This document shows positions 46,521-58,622 of a stretch of 64,000 nucleotides of DNA, piece by piece. The position numbers and the translations under genes are program-made. The DNA is from Diplosphaera chodatii (taxonomy: Eukaryota; Chlorophyta; Trebouxiophyceae; Prasiolales; Stichococcaceae). Every line of letters begins with the position of its first letter. The first letter of the stretch is position 1. The stretch is taken from positions 496,001-560,000 of the forward strand of contig JAALGY010000016.1 of assembly GCA_032358165.1 (NCBI GenBank), given 5' to 3'. The notes beneath the pieces were generated by a model. That model ran no database searches. It was not told the origin of the DNA and saw nothing but the letters and a program-made list of their open reading frames with translations.

Positions 46521-49500
46521 CTAGCGCACCATCAGCTGCTTCATGGCACGCTCAGCTGCAGTGGCGGCGTCAGCATCTGCTGCTGCCACCGTTGCTGCCT
46601 CTCCTGCTGCACCATCCCCTGCTGTACCGCGGCTGTCTCGACCGCTGCCGTCCAGCTGCGCGGCCACCTTGTGCAACAGCGCCTCCCGCTGCGCAGCCCA
46701 CCCTGCAGCTAACGTAGGTGGGGGCTGCAGCTCCCTGCAGTGCGTGCGAGCAGCGCTGTTGCGTCCACATCTGTGGCAGATAGACCGCCGTACATGGTGA
46801 CAGCACCAGGCTGCAAACCAGCAGCTGCCTCGGTGCAGCCCAGGTAGCAGGTGCTCACCTGATGCGCTCTGCTGCAGCATCCCAGCTGCCGCATCGCAGC
46901 ACAATCGCACGTGCTGACGCATCAGCAGCCAGCAGTGCCGCCAGGATCTCGCAGATGGCAGTGATGCCTTGCGTGGTCATTTGCCAGGAGTCGTCGTTGG
47001 CCGTCTCTGACGCAGTTGGCTGCCACGGCAGAACCTGCAACCATGAAACATTGAATCAGTGCCTCTTGTGAACCTCGCGCCTCTACTATGCATTGAGGCA
47101 CAAACATCTGATGCCCAGTGCTGTGGTGCATGCATGATCAGTATCGTTGCAATGCATGTCAGTTTTGTAACATGCAATGGGCGGCTAGATGTGCAGGCAG
47201 ACACCATTGGCTGCAACAGATGAGCCCACCTCCATGAGAGGCCCCACCAGGCCTTGCATGGCCAGCTTGTGGCGGACAAGGGGCGTCAGGGCCTGTGCGA
47301 CGTTCGCCATGATGCTCGTCGCCTGAGACCGTGCCATGTGCGTGTTGCGTTCCTTGAACCGCACGACGTTGCGTGCTGTAGGGGGCAGCGCCGCCTGCGC
47401 CGTAGCCTCTGCATGCGCTATTCGAAAGGCCCCAAGGCCGCCACGCACGAGCATTGCGACAGCGTCCCCGCCCCAAGGCTTGCCCACTTTGTCTGCGACC
47501 TGCAGCATACACATAAGCAACAGCTGGTCAGTCGTGTAAAGCTTGCATGGCGCCAGTCGGTGATGCCACCGGCCACAACGGCAGTGCTTGCAACTGCACG
47601 AGATGATCTTTGTGGCCTAGGAATGGCCAACAGACTGTTGCTACGACAAACACAGCAGCTGGAACACAACAGTAACAGCCTGCGCTACCTGCGCGGCTGC
47701 CAAAAGGGCTTTTGCAGCAAAGAGCAGCCCTGGAGCGAGGCAGCTGCTGCTTTTGTCAATGTCTGCCATCCAGTGCCACCAGCTTCGTGTGTTTCTGCAG
47801 CTGCAAGCTTGCGGGGCCTGCACGATGCACAGCAGCGCCATGCCGCCTGAGTCAAGCTGCTGGTTATATATTAGGCAATCAAAGTAGCCACGGGGCCAAG
47901 CAAGCAAAGGTGGCACAAGTTCTTTCCTCGTCTGAAACACGAGGGCGCCATTGCAACTCGATTCTCAGTACACATAGGTAAGGCTTGACCTCGAGTGACG
48001 CTGCAAGCGCAGCAATGGCCCCGGAGCCAAGAATACAGTCGCTGTCCAGCGTGGCAGTCATTAGACAGCTGGCAGCCACGCACTGCGGCAAACACAGCAT
48101 CACTTAGCCTCCTAGCGGCTTGTTGATCATGATCATTCAACAGGTGCAGTCGTTACAGGTGCAGATGCACTTTTCGACGGTGCTCACATTGACAGTTGTC
48201 GCCAGATGTTCAGCGTTGAGGTCCAGCAACAGGGCTGCCTGCGCAAAGCACAGAGCAGCCAGGTTCAGCACCAAGAATCACCAGTGCATCATAATCAGAA
48301 TGGCTCGAGTATCTGCTGCATCCACAGGCACAGTGTACTGCTGAATATATACCTCCGAGGGGAGTCCCACAGAATGCCAGTTGCCAAAAACGAACAGCTT
48401 TGCAGGGTGCAAACACATGCACCTGGTCGGCCTTTGACAATTGCTCAAGGGGGATCCCCCCTGACGGCAGCCCCTGAGCCATGCTGCCAGTTGTGAGCAA
48501 CTGCGGATGATCGCCGATCCAGAATGTGGCCAGCTGCTGCAAACGCGCTAGAGGCGACAGCAAGGTGGCGACGGTTGCTAAAGGGGCGTCTGCAAGGCAG
48601 ATATGCATGCTCGTTTGGTCCTGCATCCGTAAATAAGGACATGTCCACGAGCAATAGCAACCTGAGGTTGCTGACGCCAGTCGGCCAAGAACGGGAAACC
48701 AGAAGCGTGGCTGAGCCGCGAGCATTTCGGGTTGAGGATTTAAAGCCTGTCAGAATGTGCGCACCCAGTAAAGTGTAGTGGGTGATCAACGACAGGTGGA
48801 TAAACAGGCGCATGTGCCGTGGGGCTGCCAGGTGGTCAACCGCTGTGGACAGCGCCCTCGTGACGGCTGCACACAAAGCTGGTATGCCTGCTGCGTAGGC
48901 CGCCTTGTCTGCATGGCAATACACAGCAGGCCATGTAGTGGTGCAGATCGGCCCCTGACCCTCCACACTCGACCCAAGGCCTGGTGTCAGAGGCAACCAA
49001 CGGCAATGCTGGATGATATCATCTGCAGCACATGCTAGTTCAGCCTGACTGCATGTGTGTGCAGCGAAAATCAGAAAGTGACAACACGGGTGCAATTCAC
49101 AGACCTCCAGGGCGTGCATAGCACCTGCTGGCAGCGGGTCGGCTGGTACTGGCGACAGTACTTCGATGGTTTGGTGTACCTCCGCTACAACGTCAGCAAA
49201 CCCATCGCCCAGTGAAACGGGACTCGGCCAGATCCCGGCTGAGGCGGCGCGCTGCTCAAGGTGCAGGCCGTTCACAACCTGCAAATTAGATCAAACTGGT
49301 GTAAGCGCCCTGCACAATCCTGACTGCAGTGCACTGCAGGACGCCTCAAGGTACGATGCCCTACCAAAACACCACTTTCCATAACTGCATCTCCGAGGCA
49401 GGCAGCAGCATAGACGTGGCAGCAGCCAGCAGGCAGGGGCTGGGATGGTACAGCTACATACATGCAGCTGTCGCAGCACCTGTTGCAGAAGCTGCCCCAG

Positions 49501-50939
49501 GGTGTGCAGCAGCTGCCGCTCATCAACCAGAGTGCACAGGCGGTGCACCCACAGTAGCTGCAGCGCATTGTGTGCCGTGCTCGGCAGCCAGATGCCGCTC
49601 TCGGCCAGCTCGATAGCCGTCTTGAGCGGCTGATTGGGCTGCTGCTTGCTGCTTGCTAGCTGCTGCTGGTGATCTGCCTTTCTGCTGACATCACCTGACC
49701 ACTGAGTAAGCGCGCTGAGAACTGCGCGCAGCAGCTTGACAAGGTCTTCTGCGATCGTCTGCAAAGCAAGACAGAAGCACGTTCTGGCATTGACACCGAC
49801 ACGCCTCGCTGAGCATACGCTCACACAGCTTTCTGTGTCCAATGTTTCAAACATGTTGCAGGGGCGTCACGCCTGCAGGGGTACAGAACGGAGGATCTTG
49901 TGTGGCTGCGTATTGATGTGAGTATATGCAAGTGCACTGGCTAGTTAGGGGTTGACGCTGTCGGCCACCTGAGGTGTACTTGCTGCAGTGGTTCGCACAT
50001 GGCTCCCTGCTTGAGCACCTGTTTCCTTGCTGTTCTTGTCTGCCCGCAGGGACGCATCGATCAGCCACATGGCTTTGCAGGCACGCTGCTGTGAGGTGCG
50101 CACGCCATTGCGTATGCCGGCTGCCGCAGGGCGCAGCTCGCCAGGTGCCATCACTGCAAAGGCTGCCTCCACGCGGCGGAACACGCTGCTGGGCAGCCAG
50201 CTGTGGCCTGTGTTGCCAGTGGCCTGCATGAGGCCGCAGCACAGGCAGGCGGCTGCGTCTGGGTCCGCCGCCGCCAGCGCCTGCACTCCGCCTGCCAGCT
50301 CGATGGCAGCCAGTATGTCTGTCGCACCCCGCGCCAGGGCTACTGCCTCAGGGCAGGGGACGTGGAACTGGCTGTGCCGGCAGCCCAGCTGCTCGGCAAG
50401 CTCGATCAGCTCCGCTCTGGCAGTGCCTGTGTCCCTGCCAAAGGTCCTCCACTCTGGATCGATGACCAGTCGCAAACTGGGGAACCGCTCTGCATCAGAT
50501 AATGATAGTCACATCATTGCCTGGGGCGGTGCTGAGCATGGACCGACGACCGTTAAGTGTTGAACAATGCTGCTGGCTGACGACTTCGGGCGGCAACGAC
50601 AGGAGGACGCACGCGATAGACTGGCTGCACAAGCGCCAGCGCGCAGCAACGATGAGAAGCGTGCGGCACACCACGCTGTATCAAAGTCCTTCTGCAGTTG
50701 TAAAGGGCCCATGCAGCCTGCAAGTTATCAAATTTGGGCTCAGAATCAGCATCACACAATGCGGCATCCCGGACTGGACTATGCTCTTGCATGACATTTC
50801 AACAGCGGGCGGGGTCACCGTGTCTAACTATCACTTCCTTCTCTGCGCCCCAGTCCTTGTCGTTAAGGCCCCAGACGATCAGGTCGTGTGGTCGGTTGAC
50901 TCGTCGGCTTGACAGGATCAGCAGCACTGGGCGCTCCAT
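46521..50939 (-). CDS. B2: B-family helical-repeat protein lacking the U-box
   Basis: The ATG is at 50939. Exon 1 (50819-50939) has the family signature VWGLNDKDWGAEKE. Later exons match B1, B3 and B4 in order: about 50690-50555 (DTAWCAARFSS), about 50490-50048 (AEQLGCRHSQFHVPCPEAVA), about 49760-49465 (LLHTLGQLLQQV), about 49280-49110, about 48920-48690, about 48600-48430, about 48100-47985, about 47790-47690, about 47510-47230 (GGDAVAMLVRGGLGAFRIAH), about 47035-46857 (EILAALLAADASARAIVL) and about 46740-46521. The final frame ends AAERAMKQLMVR and stop. In B1 the splice donor to the U-box exon sits just after the equivalent of KQLM; here the same GTGCG string is read as VR and then stops. 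Without its U-box the protein could still bind partners. Confidence 0.7.
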
Positions 50940-52766
50940 GTGGTGGCACTTTGCTCACTTCTGCGTCTGCTACGTAGCAGACGTAGCAGACGTAGCAGAC
51001 GTACGTCGAAGCCAACGTCGCACTCACGGCAGCGAAGCACACCATATCACACTAGACCAGGTTCGCTTGTTGCAAGCACACGATTGTATGTTGAAATCGT
51101 TCTTCAGGCCAAAAGGCATACTTCCCAAGGCAACTTCTGGCAACGTGACATGGGTGAGTTAGTTGAAGCCCGCCATTAAAGCCGCTAGGTAGCAAGTGTG
51201 GCCCCTGTGTCTTCTTGCAACAAGCCAAAAGTCTGCTCAATTTAGCAGACAGTTGCGCACGAAGGCGTCTGCCAAAGGCGGCGGTCTTCACGGGAATTTC
51301 CTAATCAGTGGTTTGGACCGCCTCAGTGCTCGCCCTTTTCGCGGGAACGTCCCCCAACATCGACCCCTCAGAGTAGTAACCATGAACGAGGGGTGTGGCC
51401 GGTCTCAGCATCTACGGGTTTGCGAGCTCAATGTGTGGAGCAACGATGTAACGATTGACAGTGGGCAACGGTCGGCATGCCAGGTGTGCCCACGTAGTTG
51501 TGGGCAACTGCACACAATGCTGCAGAGAACCGTGCACGGCTGTCTGCAGGAGATGAAAGTGGAGGCGCATGCCTGCTACATGCTTACATTGCCGCAAGAT
51601 ATCTATCTGCAGACCAAACCCAGCCGTACCGCAAGTAACCAGATCCGACGCTGTTGTTTCGCAGATGGAACGGATTGCACGTGGCATCCAATGACAGTTT
51701 TGCAGCCTGACCTAGCGCTGGTGCGCATCCAGCCATCCATGGAATGCATGGTAGGCATCCGCTGAAACCTAGCTATACTGCTGAGTCTGAATGCAGAGCT
51801 TGTCACAGTACATCTTGCCTAGTACAGCCATTTGTGCGCAGGTGAGAGCCCAGGTGGCGTGGCCTGCACCCAGCTGCGGGCTGGCATGGGCGTGCGCCGG
51901 CAATCAGTGGAGAGCCGTGGCGCACACATCATAGCGGCGCCGGCCTCAGTCAGCACGCTGGCGTCACGGCCCTCGCCGCCCGCACGGCTGTGCGCCTTGA
52001 CCTGGCTTACCACGTCACCATTGCGAAGGTCCCCATCGGCAGCGTCATCTCATCACTGTTTGAGCGCTCTGTGCGTCTGCCATCTATCTTTCTTTCGGCA
52101 CTGCTCCTCTGCTCTTGCCTGCCATGCCTGCTGTGTCACCTATTGTTCTGTGGACGCCTCCTTTTCACATGCACTCCTCCTCTGCACAGGCTGGCAACCT
52201 GGTGGACATTTGCCAGTATTGCCAGTACCTGCTTTCCATCATGCCTCCTCCTGGCACTCAACTTTGGTGCTGTCGAGACAACCTGCTCTGTCATCGGCGC
52301 CCTTCGCCAGCCTTGCCACGTTACTTACAGACCTAATAATGTCCTCTGTACCACGCTGCTTTCTAGCTGGTGTACTGTGCTCTGCATGATGCTACCTTGT
52401 AACTCCTGTGGCGTCAACACCGCACCCCTTCCCCACTTCCTTTTTCCTCCCTCCAAACTGACGGACCATCTCTTGTTTCCCCACCTGCCTGACAAATTCC
52501 CGTCATCGCTAGTTGACGAATGCCATACCTGGGAACCTTACGAGAGTCCATTGTGACAGTAGTAGCTCTGCAAATGTACAATGGCCTTCATCTTTGTGTG
52601 ATTGGTTTGTTCTGCTAATACACGGTTTCCACCCTTATATATGCGTGGTCCATATGTCCACATACATGACATTGTGAGGATGACTCAAACGTTCAAAAGC
52701 CATCATCCTCCAGCCTACAGCATCGCATGTAACACTGTTGCGATCATGTGACCTTCCCCTGCTGCA
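50940..52766. other. T-rich intergenic island of unknown content
   Basis: Composition differs from the flanks, with pyrimidine-rich + strand from about 52060 to 52560. Open + frames exist (51382-51765 from an ATG, MNEGCGRSQHLRVCEL...; 51990-52556), and a minus frame at 52013-51819 also looks coding-like. None was assigned to a family. A TATATA stretch occurs near 52638. It could be a decayed mobile element or an unrecognised gene. Confidence 0.3.
50969..51004. repeat. 9-bp minisatellite (TAGCAGACG, about 3.5 units)
   Basis: Three consecutive copies of CGTAGCAGA-type units are followed by CGTACGTCG, just upstream of the B2 start. Confidence 0.8.
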
Positions 52767-55700
52767 TCAGCCCAGACTCAGCTGCTGAATCAAGTTGCGC
52801 AGGGCGTGATTGGGCAGCATGACATCCCCTCCATGCGGCAGTGGCTGGCGTGTGATAGGCTCGACTCCAGGGTTGGCCGTCAGCCACTCCTCCAGGGCCT
52901 CCCGCTCGAAGCTGTGGCCCCCGCTGCCTAGCAGCACCGGATCCCGCATGACCCTGCCGCACAGCGGGCAGCAGAACCATTCTGGCTCCGCCACAGAATG
53001 ATGAGCGGCTGCCTCTGGCTGCTGCAGCGGCAAGGTCTGACCATCTGAGCGATTGGCTGCGCGTGTTGTTGCCTGCGTCATTGAAGCTGCTTCTGAGCAT
53101 GCAACGTCTGCAGCTGGAACGCTGCTGCAGCCGTCAGCAGCTGCCTCACTTGGGCCGGAGGTCAGCTCAGCAGGTTGAGCTGTAGCATCGTCAACCAGCG
53201 CATCAGAGGGGACAGCAGCTGCCTGTTGCTTGGCCGCTTTCTTGCGGGCGCGCTTTGCTGCTGCCTTGCTGCGCTGGCTTGGGGACGCAGCAGCCTGCTC
53301 CTCTGCCTGCGTGCAGCAAGGACTGGATGGCCTGTGGTACAGCAATCCCTCTGCTGCTGTAGATCATGCAGCCGGTGAGCACTGCCGTTTGCGATGCCAC
53401 ATGTCTGCCCGTCACCACACGGTCGGAGCACGCTGTCCACCTGCTTCTGGATGCCGCATGTATGATAATTTGCTATCACATCCACAGTTGCAATGCGCAC
53501 CAGCAGCTCCTGCATGGCACGCTCTGCTGCAGCGACGGCTTCGGCATCGGCATCTACAGCTGGTGATGCCTCGCTGGGCACTGTCTTTCGGCGGGGTTCA
53601 CAGCTGTTCCCCAGCACACCCGCCACACTCTGCAGCAGCGCATCCCGCCGCTCAGCCCACACCGGAGCCAGCGGCGATGAGAGCTGCAGGCCCCTGCGCC
53701 AGCACGCCGGATACATGGGGGCCTTCAGCCTGAAAACCTAGTTGCTGGCATGTAGTGCCCTGCAGCAACCGACTTGGGACCATCAAGCGCACACGACTCA
53801 TGAAGCGAAGGACAGGTCGTTGAAGGGGTGGTGACAACCTGACACGCTGCACCGCAGCATCCCAGCTGCCGTCCCGCAGCACAGCCGCGCGCGCCACTGC
53901 GTCAGCAGCCAGCACTGCCGCCAGGATGCGGCAGGTGGCCGTGATGTGCAGCTCGATGGTGAGCCACGGCGCGGCCTCGTCCACCTCGGACACCATCATT
54001 GCCTCCAATGGCATCGCCTGCAAGATTAAACCTGTAACCATCGGCAACCGTGAAGCTGTGTTGTACCTGCGACATGCTTCCTGCAGCACATGCACCCTGC
54101 CAACTGCCACGAACAGCACACTGCAGCAACACATTGGCTAGCAGTGCGCGATTGTTGCCCTGCAACTTGCCCGCGTTCTGCAGAAGCTGGTCATTGGGTC
54201 ACCAGAGGGATTGAGCAGAATCACATCGGGGCGCCTACCTCCAGCAGGGGCGTGACCAGGCCCTGCTTGGCCAGGGTGCGTGACACGGGCGGCGTCAGGA
54301 GCGGCGCCAGGCGGCCCTGGGCAACGCCCTCCAGGACCTCGGCTGCACTGAACTGCGACATGAACGGCAGGAGGCGGTCGGGCTGCTTGGGCCTGCGCGC
54401 CGCAGCGGGCAGCGCCTCCTGCGCTGCAGCCTCTGCACGCGCCAGCCGCAGGCCGCCAAGGCTGCCAGACACCAGCGCTGCAATAGCGTCGCCTGTCCAG
54501 GGCCTGCCCGCAGCAGCCGCTACTTCGGCATACTGCAGATGGCGGGACGGCACCAACTATTGTGTGCCTGTCAACTGCTCAGAAAATGCACAGTGCTACC
54601 TGCTGCACGGCAGCACTGGCAACCGAGCACATGCCCATAAAAAATGGAGTGGCCGACAGACTGACCAGACAATACAGCCAGCATGACAATAAATTCTACA
54701 TCAGCGTCATGTGCAGGCCGTGCACACTGAGAACACCGCCTACGTACCTCCACCGCTTTGTGCAACACAGACGCAGCGTGAAACAGCCCTGGCGCTAGGC
54801 AGCTGCTGGCATCTTGCTGTGCCAAGTCCTCACACCAATGGCGCACATTCTTGCATGGCGCCACCTGCACGCATGCTCAGCACACTGTAGTAGTACTGTA
54901 GTAGTACTGTACCGTTGAAGTACAGGGCAAGCTGATCTCTGGTGCTGCCAGATGGTGGGCCACCTGCAGTGTTGCAGCCAGAGCCTCCACTGCCCCCGAA
55001 ATCAGAGTGGCGTTGGTGTTGGTTGGCCCGGAATTGCCAGCGTAGCCGTGAAGCATAAACTGCAGCATGCTAAGCAACAATGTGCATGCACCATATCGCC
55101 ATACCGGTATGTGGCTTCACTACACCTGCTGCAATTGCAGCCTGCCAGTGCAAAGCACAGCCACGCACATACTGCCACTCACGGTCACGGCTTCAGCCAA
55201 TCCATCAGCGTTGAGGTCTGCCAGCAGCGCAACCTGCTTGCAGCACAGTAATGCCACCCATCACTGGCGTCATGCAGGGCTGCTGGCAGAGCATATTGAA
55301 GGTGCCGTCAAGACATTTGTGCAGCTGTGTAGCAACACCCGATCACCCTGGCTTGCAGCACAGCAGGGCACGCCTGACAGGGCTGTACTGAGGTACTGCC
55401 ATACTCGAGTAGAGCAGTGAAGCCATCACCTGATTGACGCTCGAGCGCAGGTGCTTGAAACCAGGCAGGCTGTCTGCCAGTTTGCCGGACGGCACATCCT
55501 GTGGAGCGCCAAGCCACGCGCTGGTCAGGTGCTGTATGCGAGCGAGCTGTGCAACCAGCGTCGAGACATCTTTCACGGTGGGATTGCCTGCACAGGCAGT
55601 CGGGTGTGTAAGGCTGTCTTCCCCTTGATCCTCATGCTATCATGCTGCACTCACGGCCACCTGCCACAACGACGATGTCGACTTTTTGATACAGGTGGCA

Positions 55701-56644
55701 TGCTGCCCAAATATGCACAGCAACAGCTGATGCGGCGGTGCACCGCGCAGGGTGAGCGGCTGCGCGAGGCGTGAGAGGTACAGCAGCAGCCCGAGGTGCT
55801 GCGGGGCTGTCAGGTGGCAGGCAGCGGTGGTGAGGGCCCTGGTGATGGCGGCCCGCACCCCCGGCACCCCTGCAGCAGTGTGTGCCGCCTCGTCTGCATA
55901 AAACCATACAAGAGCCTTCACCTCTCATTCGGCTTGCTGTCTATTTGGGTTCAAGATTTGCAGTAAGTATACAACCATCTCAGTGCCGGGGAATGCTATC
56001 TGATTCCCATGGTCTAGTGTTGGTACGGTTCCGACATGCACAGCAAGCAGGGCAGACATCTTTCAGGCTGGTCATATGTGTGGAGGGACATACTGCATGC
56101 ATGTTAGGAGCAGGAAAGATGCAAGAGCAAGGTACAAGCGCACCTATGTCCGACAGCACAACCCCTAGCGTGAAATGCAGATGCCCCACGCAGGCAGCAG
56201 CTGCGAAAGTGAACTCCTTGGGCCACAGCCCAGCCGCAGCCGCGCGTCCCTCCAGCCGCATGCAGGCGACAACCTGCGAAAGCGACCTTGGATTCAGTGA
56301 TAGTTTGCATTTCCATGTCTTCTTGATGCCAATGTCAGAATGTGCATCAGCCTCTGTCGACAGCAATTCTGCCTGGCGCATCACCATGCCCTTGCCTGCC
56401 ATTGCACGGCTTGATGGGGCAGCACTTCGAACGATTCAAGCAGCACAAACGCAGGTTGTGACAAACCTTTTCGACCAGTTGCCCCAGGGTGTCCAGCAGG
56501 CGACGCTTCTCGACCGCGCTGCACATTTTGTGCTGCTGCAGCACGAAGTGCAGCAGGCTGTCGACAGCCCGCAGCAGCAAGCTGCCGGTATTCCGCAGCT
56601 CCAGATCTGCATCGAGCAGCTGGTCAGGCTGCTGCTTTCTGTTG

Positions 56645-56683
<39 letters not shown>

Positions 56684-57894
56684 GCTGCACAGCTGACACT
56701 TGCCGACCAGTCTGTGAGCCCGTCCAAAGTTGCGCGCAGCAATTTGTTGCACTGTGATGCCATGTCCTGCAGCAACACAACCATATGAACCTGACAGCTG
56801 TCAATATCAGGGCCGACTGCAAGCAAACATCGTCCTGTTTTCTGGAGTTGCAATGTCTTATATCATTGATTTTGCAGGGATGCAGCATGGACCACCCTAT
56901 GACGCAGCCAAAGATGTTATTTGCCAACCGCAACAATTCATGCAGGCGCCAACAGTCACCTGCCACAGGGTTGCCGAGTTTGGCGCCAGCCGGCTTGCAT
57001 ACTGCTGGCCCAGCCTCCCACCGGCATCGTACTTCATCTGGAAGACGGTTGCCAGGTAGCCGGCGGTAGTGGCACGCTCCCAAAAGCCAGAGGCACTGTT
57101 GCACGCCTCTGCCGCCGCAGCCTGCAGAACTGCCGGAGCCATCGCTGCAAAAGCCGGCTCGACAAGGCGGTACCTAGCCTCCTTAGCTTCGAACTGTGGC
57201 ACATCACACCCCTGCATGAGGCCGTGGCACAGGCACATGGCCGCAGCTGGGTCCGCCGCTGCCAGCGCAGCCGCCCCGCCGGCAGCTTTCATTGCCGCCA
57301 GCACAGCGGGCGTGCCTTGCGCCAGGCACACCGCCTCGGGCCACGGCAGCAGATGCGGTGCGGCCCGGCAGCCCAGCCGCTCGGCCAGCTGGATCAGGCC
57401 TGCTGTTGCGGTCAATTCATTGCCGCCGAGCGCGCCCCAGTCTGGCTCCATGCACACTTGGAGGTGGCTGAAGTGCTCTGCAAGGACAGTGCGCACGTCA
57501 GCAGGGCACGGACGCGACGCTGAGCACTTTGATGCAGGTCCTACACGTCAGGCACTGCACAGGGTCAGCGAAATTGCAGTCTTGCGTGGCAGCTTGGCAA
57601 TGGCAGGGAATCGCACCTTGCAGCTGAGCCGCGCAGGCTTCAGCAGCTCCTGACGACGAAAAGCGTACTGCACACCATGCTGTGTCGCTGGCCTTATGGC
57701 ACCCAACGTAATCAATGTGTCCTGCGACTCATTACAAGTCCTCCTGATTATGACCTCAAGAGGCAGCATACGGCAGCGCCGCAGAGCGTTAACTGCCTCT
57801 GCCACAATGCCCACCCACCATGATTGGTCATGACGTCCTTCTCTTGGCTCCAATCATTTATGTCAAGGCCCCAAACAACCACGGTTTGTGCCAT
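52767..57894 (-). CDS. U-box protein B3 with long helical body
   Basis: This is the most complete B-family member. Exon 1 (57819-57894, 76 nt) starts at the ATG at 57894 and encodes VVVWGLDINDWSQEKD. Next come about 57700-57615 (DTAWC... in the reading frame shared with B1), about 57485-56960 (AERLGCRAAPHLLPWPEAV), about 56767-56471 (DMASQCNKLLRATLDGLTDW with a 12-residue Gln run), about 56280-56130, about 55890-55700, about 55580-55430, about 55240-55180, about 55070-54960, about 54865-54750, about 54530-54240 (GDAIAALVSGSLGGLRLARA), about 54020-53845 (CRILAAVLAADAVARAAVL), about 53700-53490 and 53310-52767. The last exon has a basic linker (KRARKKAAKQQ) and U-box (CPLCGRVMRDPVL, GHSFEREALEEWL, PNHALRNLIQQL). 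Putative E3 ubiquitin ligase. The gene is divergent from B4. Confidence 0.78.
56645..56683 (-). repeat. CAG repeat (poly-Gln) in B3
   Basis: About 12 CAG codons on the minus strand follow the DGLTDW helix. The aligned position in B1 has only a four-Gln run (near 30372). Confidence 0.88.
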
Positions 57895-58622
57895 GCCGCC
57901 GTGGCAGTACGGCTTGCTGTGTGTGTTGTTGCTACCTCCTATTGGCCGTGACAATGCATGGACATGATGCACGGTTGCTCCTTTGTGTGCTGCTCAGCAC
58001 TTGGCGCTAATGGAAGGTCCATGTGTACATGCATGCAGTTGGCTGTGCAACACCTTGTGCAACTATGCATAATACAGCGTGAAGGCGGCAGGCCTGGGAA
58101 GCAAGGTGTACAACATGTGGGTACGGTTCTTGGTGGCTGCAGGAAGCTGCAAGCACAAGTCTGCTAGCAGGCCGCCACACGCAAGCACCACCTGCAAACT
58201 TGCTAAATACTGTTTGTCCAACGGTGTGACAAATAGCTGGCTGCTCGCCCAGAAACGCAGTGGGTCTCAAGCTGGCGGGTTTACTGGCGGCTTGCAGGTC
58301 AGTTATGTCAGTGTGTTTGGGCTTGTCGAGAGCTTGCTGGGCAGCACCTCCGGCCGAGCTAGCGCTTGTCAGCTTGCACACTTGATTCGTTCTGTGCTCG
58401 CGCCTCATTGACAGGGTGATGTAAAGTAATGAGGAAAAGCTGATCACTCTTTGCTGCTGCTAGTGCGCTCACAGCCCGCCATCCAGCCACGATATATAGA
58501 AGTGAGGAGCTCACCTGCAAGCCACGCATCCTGCTTGCTGGCAAATGGTTGTCCTCAGCACCTGCGTGGCTGGCTAGCAATGACACAACCAAGAGCCAAC
58601 TTGCTCGCTACTTACAGGCGCC
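57895..58622. promoter_or_regulatory. Shared divergent promoter region of B3 and B4
   Basis: It lies between the two ATG codons of head-to-head paralogs (57894 minus, 58623 plus), 728 bases apart. A GATATATAGAAG stretch at 58490-58501, about 125 bases before the B4 ATG, is a possible TATA element for B4. No convincing ORF is present. Confidence 0.5.

Noticed and set aside
51832..52389. GESPGGVACTQ reading as a BASS-type transporter fragment
   Set aside because: Only one short motif matched loosely; the rest of the frame lacks membrane helices in the expected pattern.
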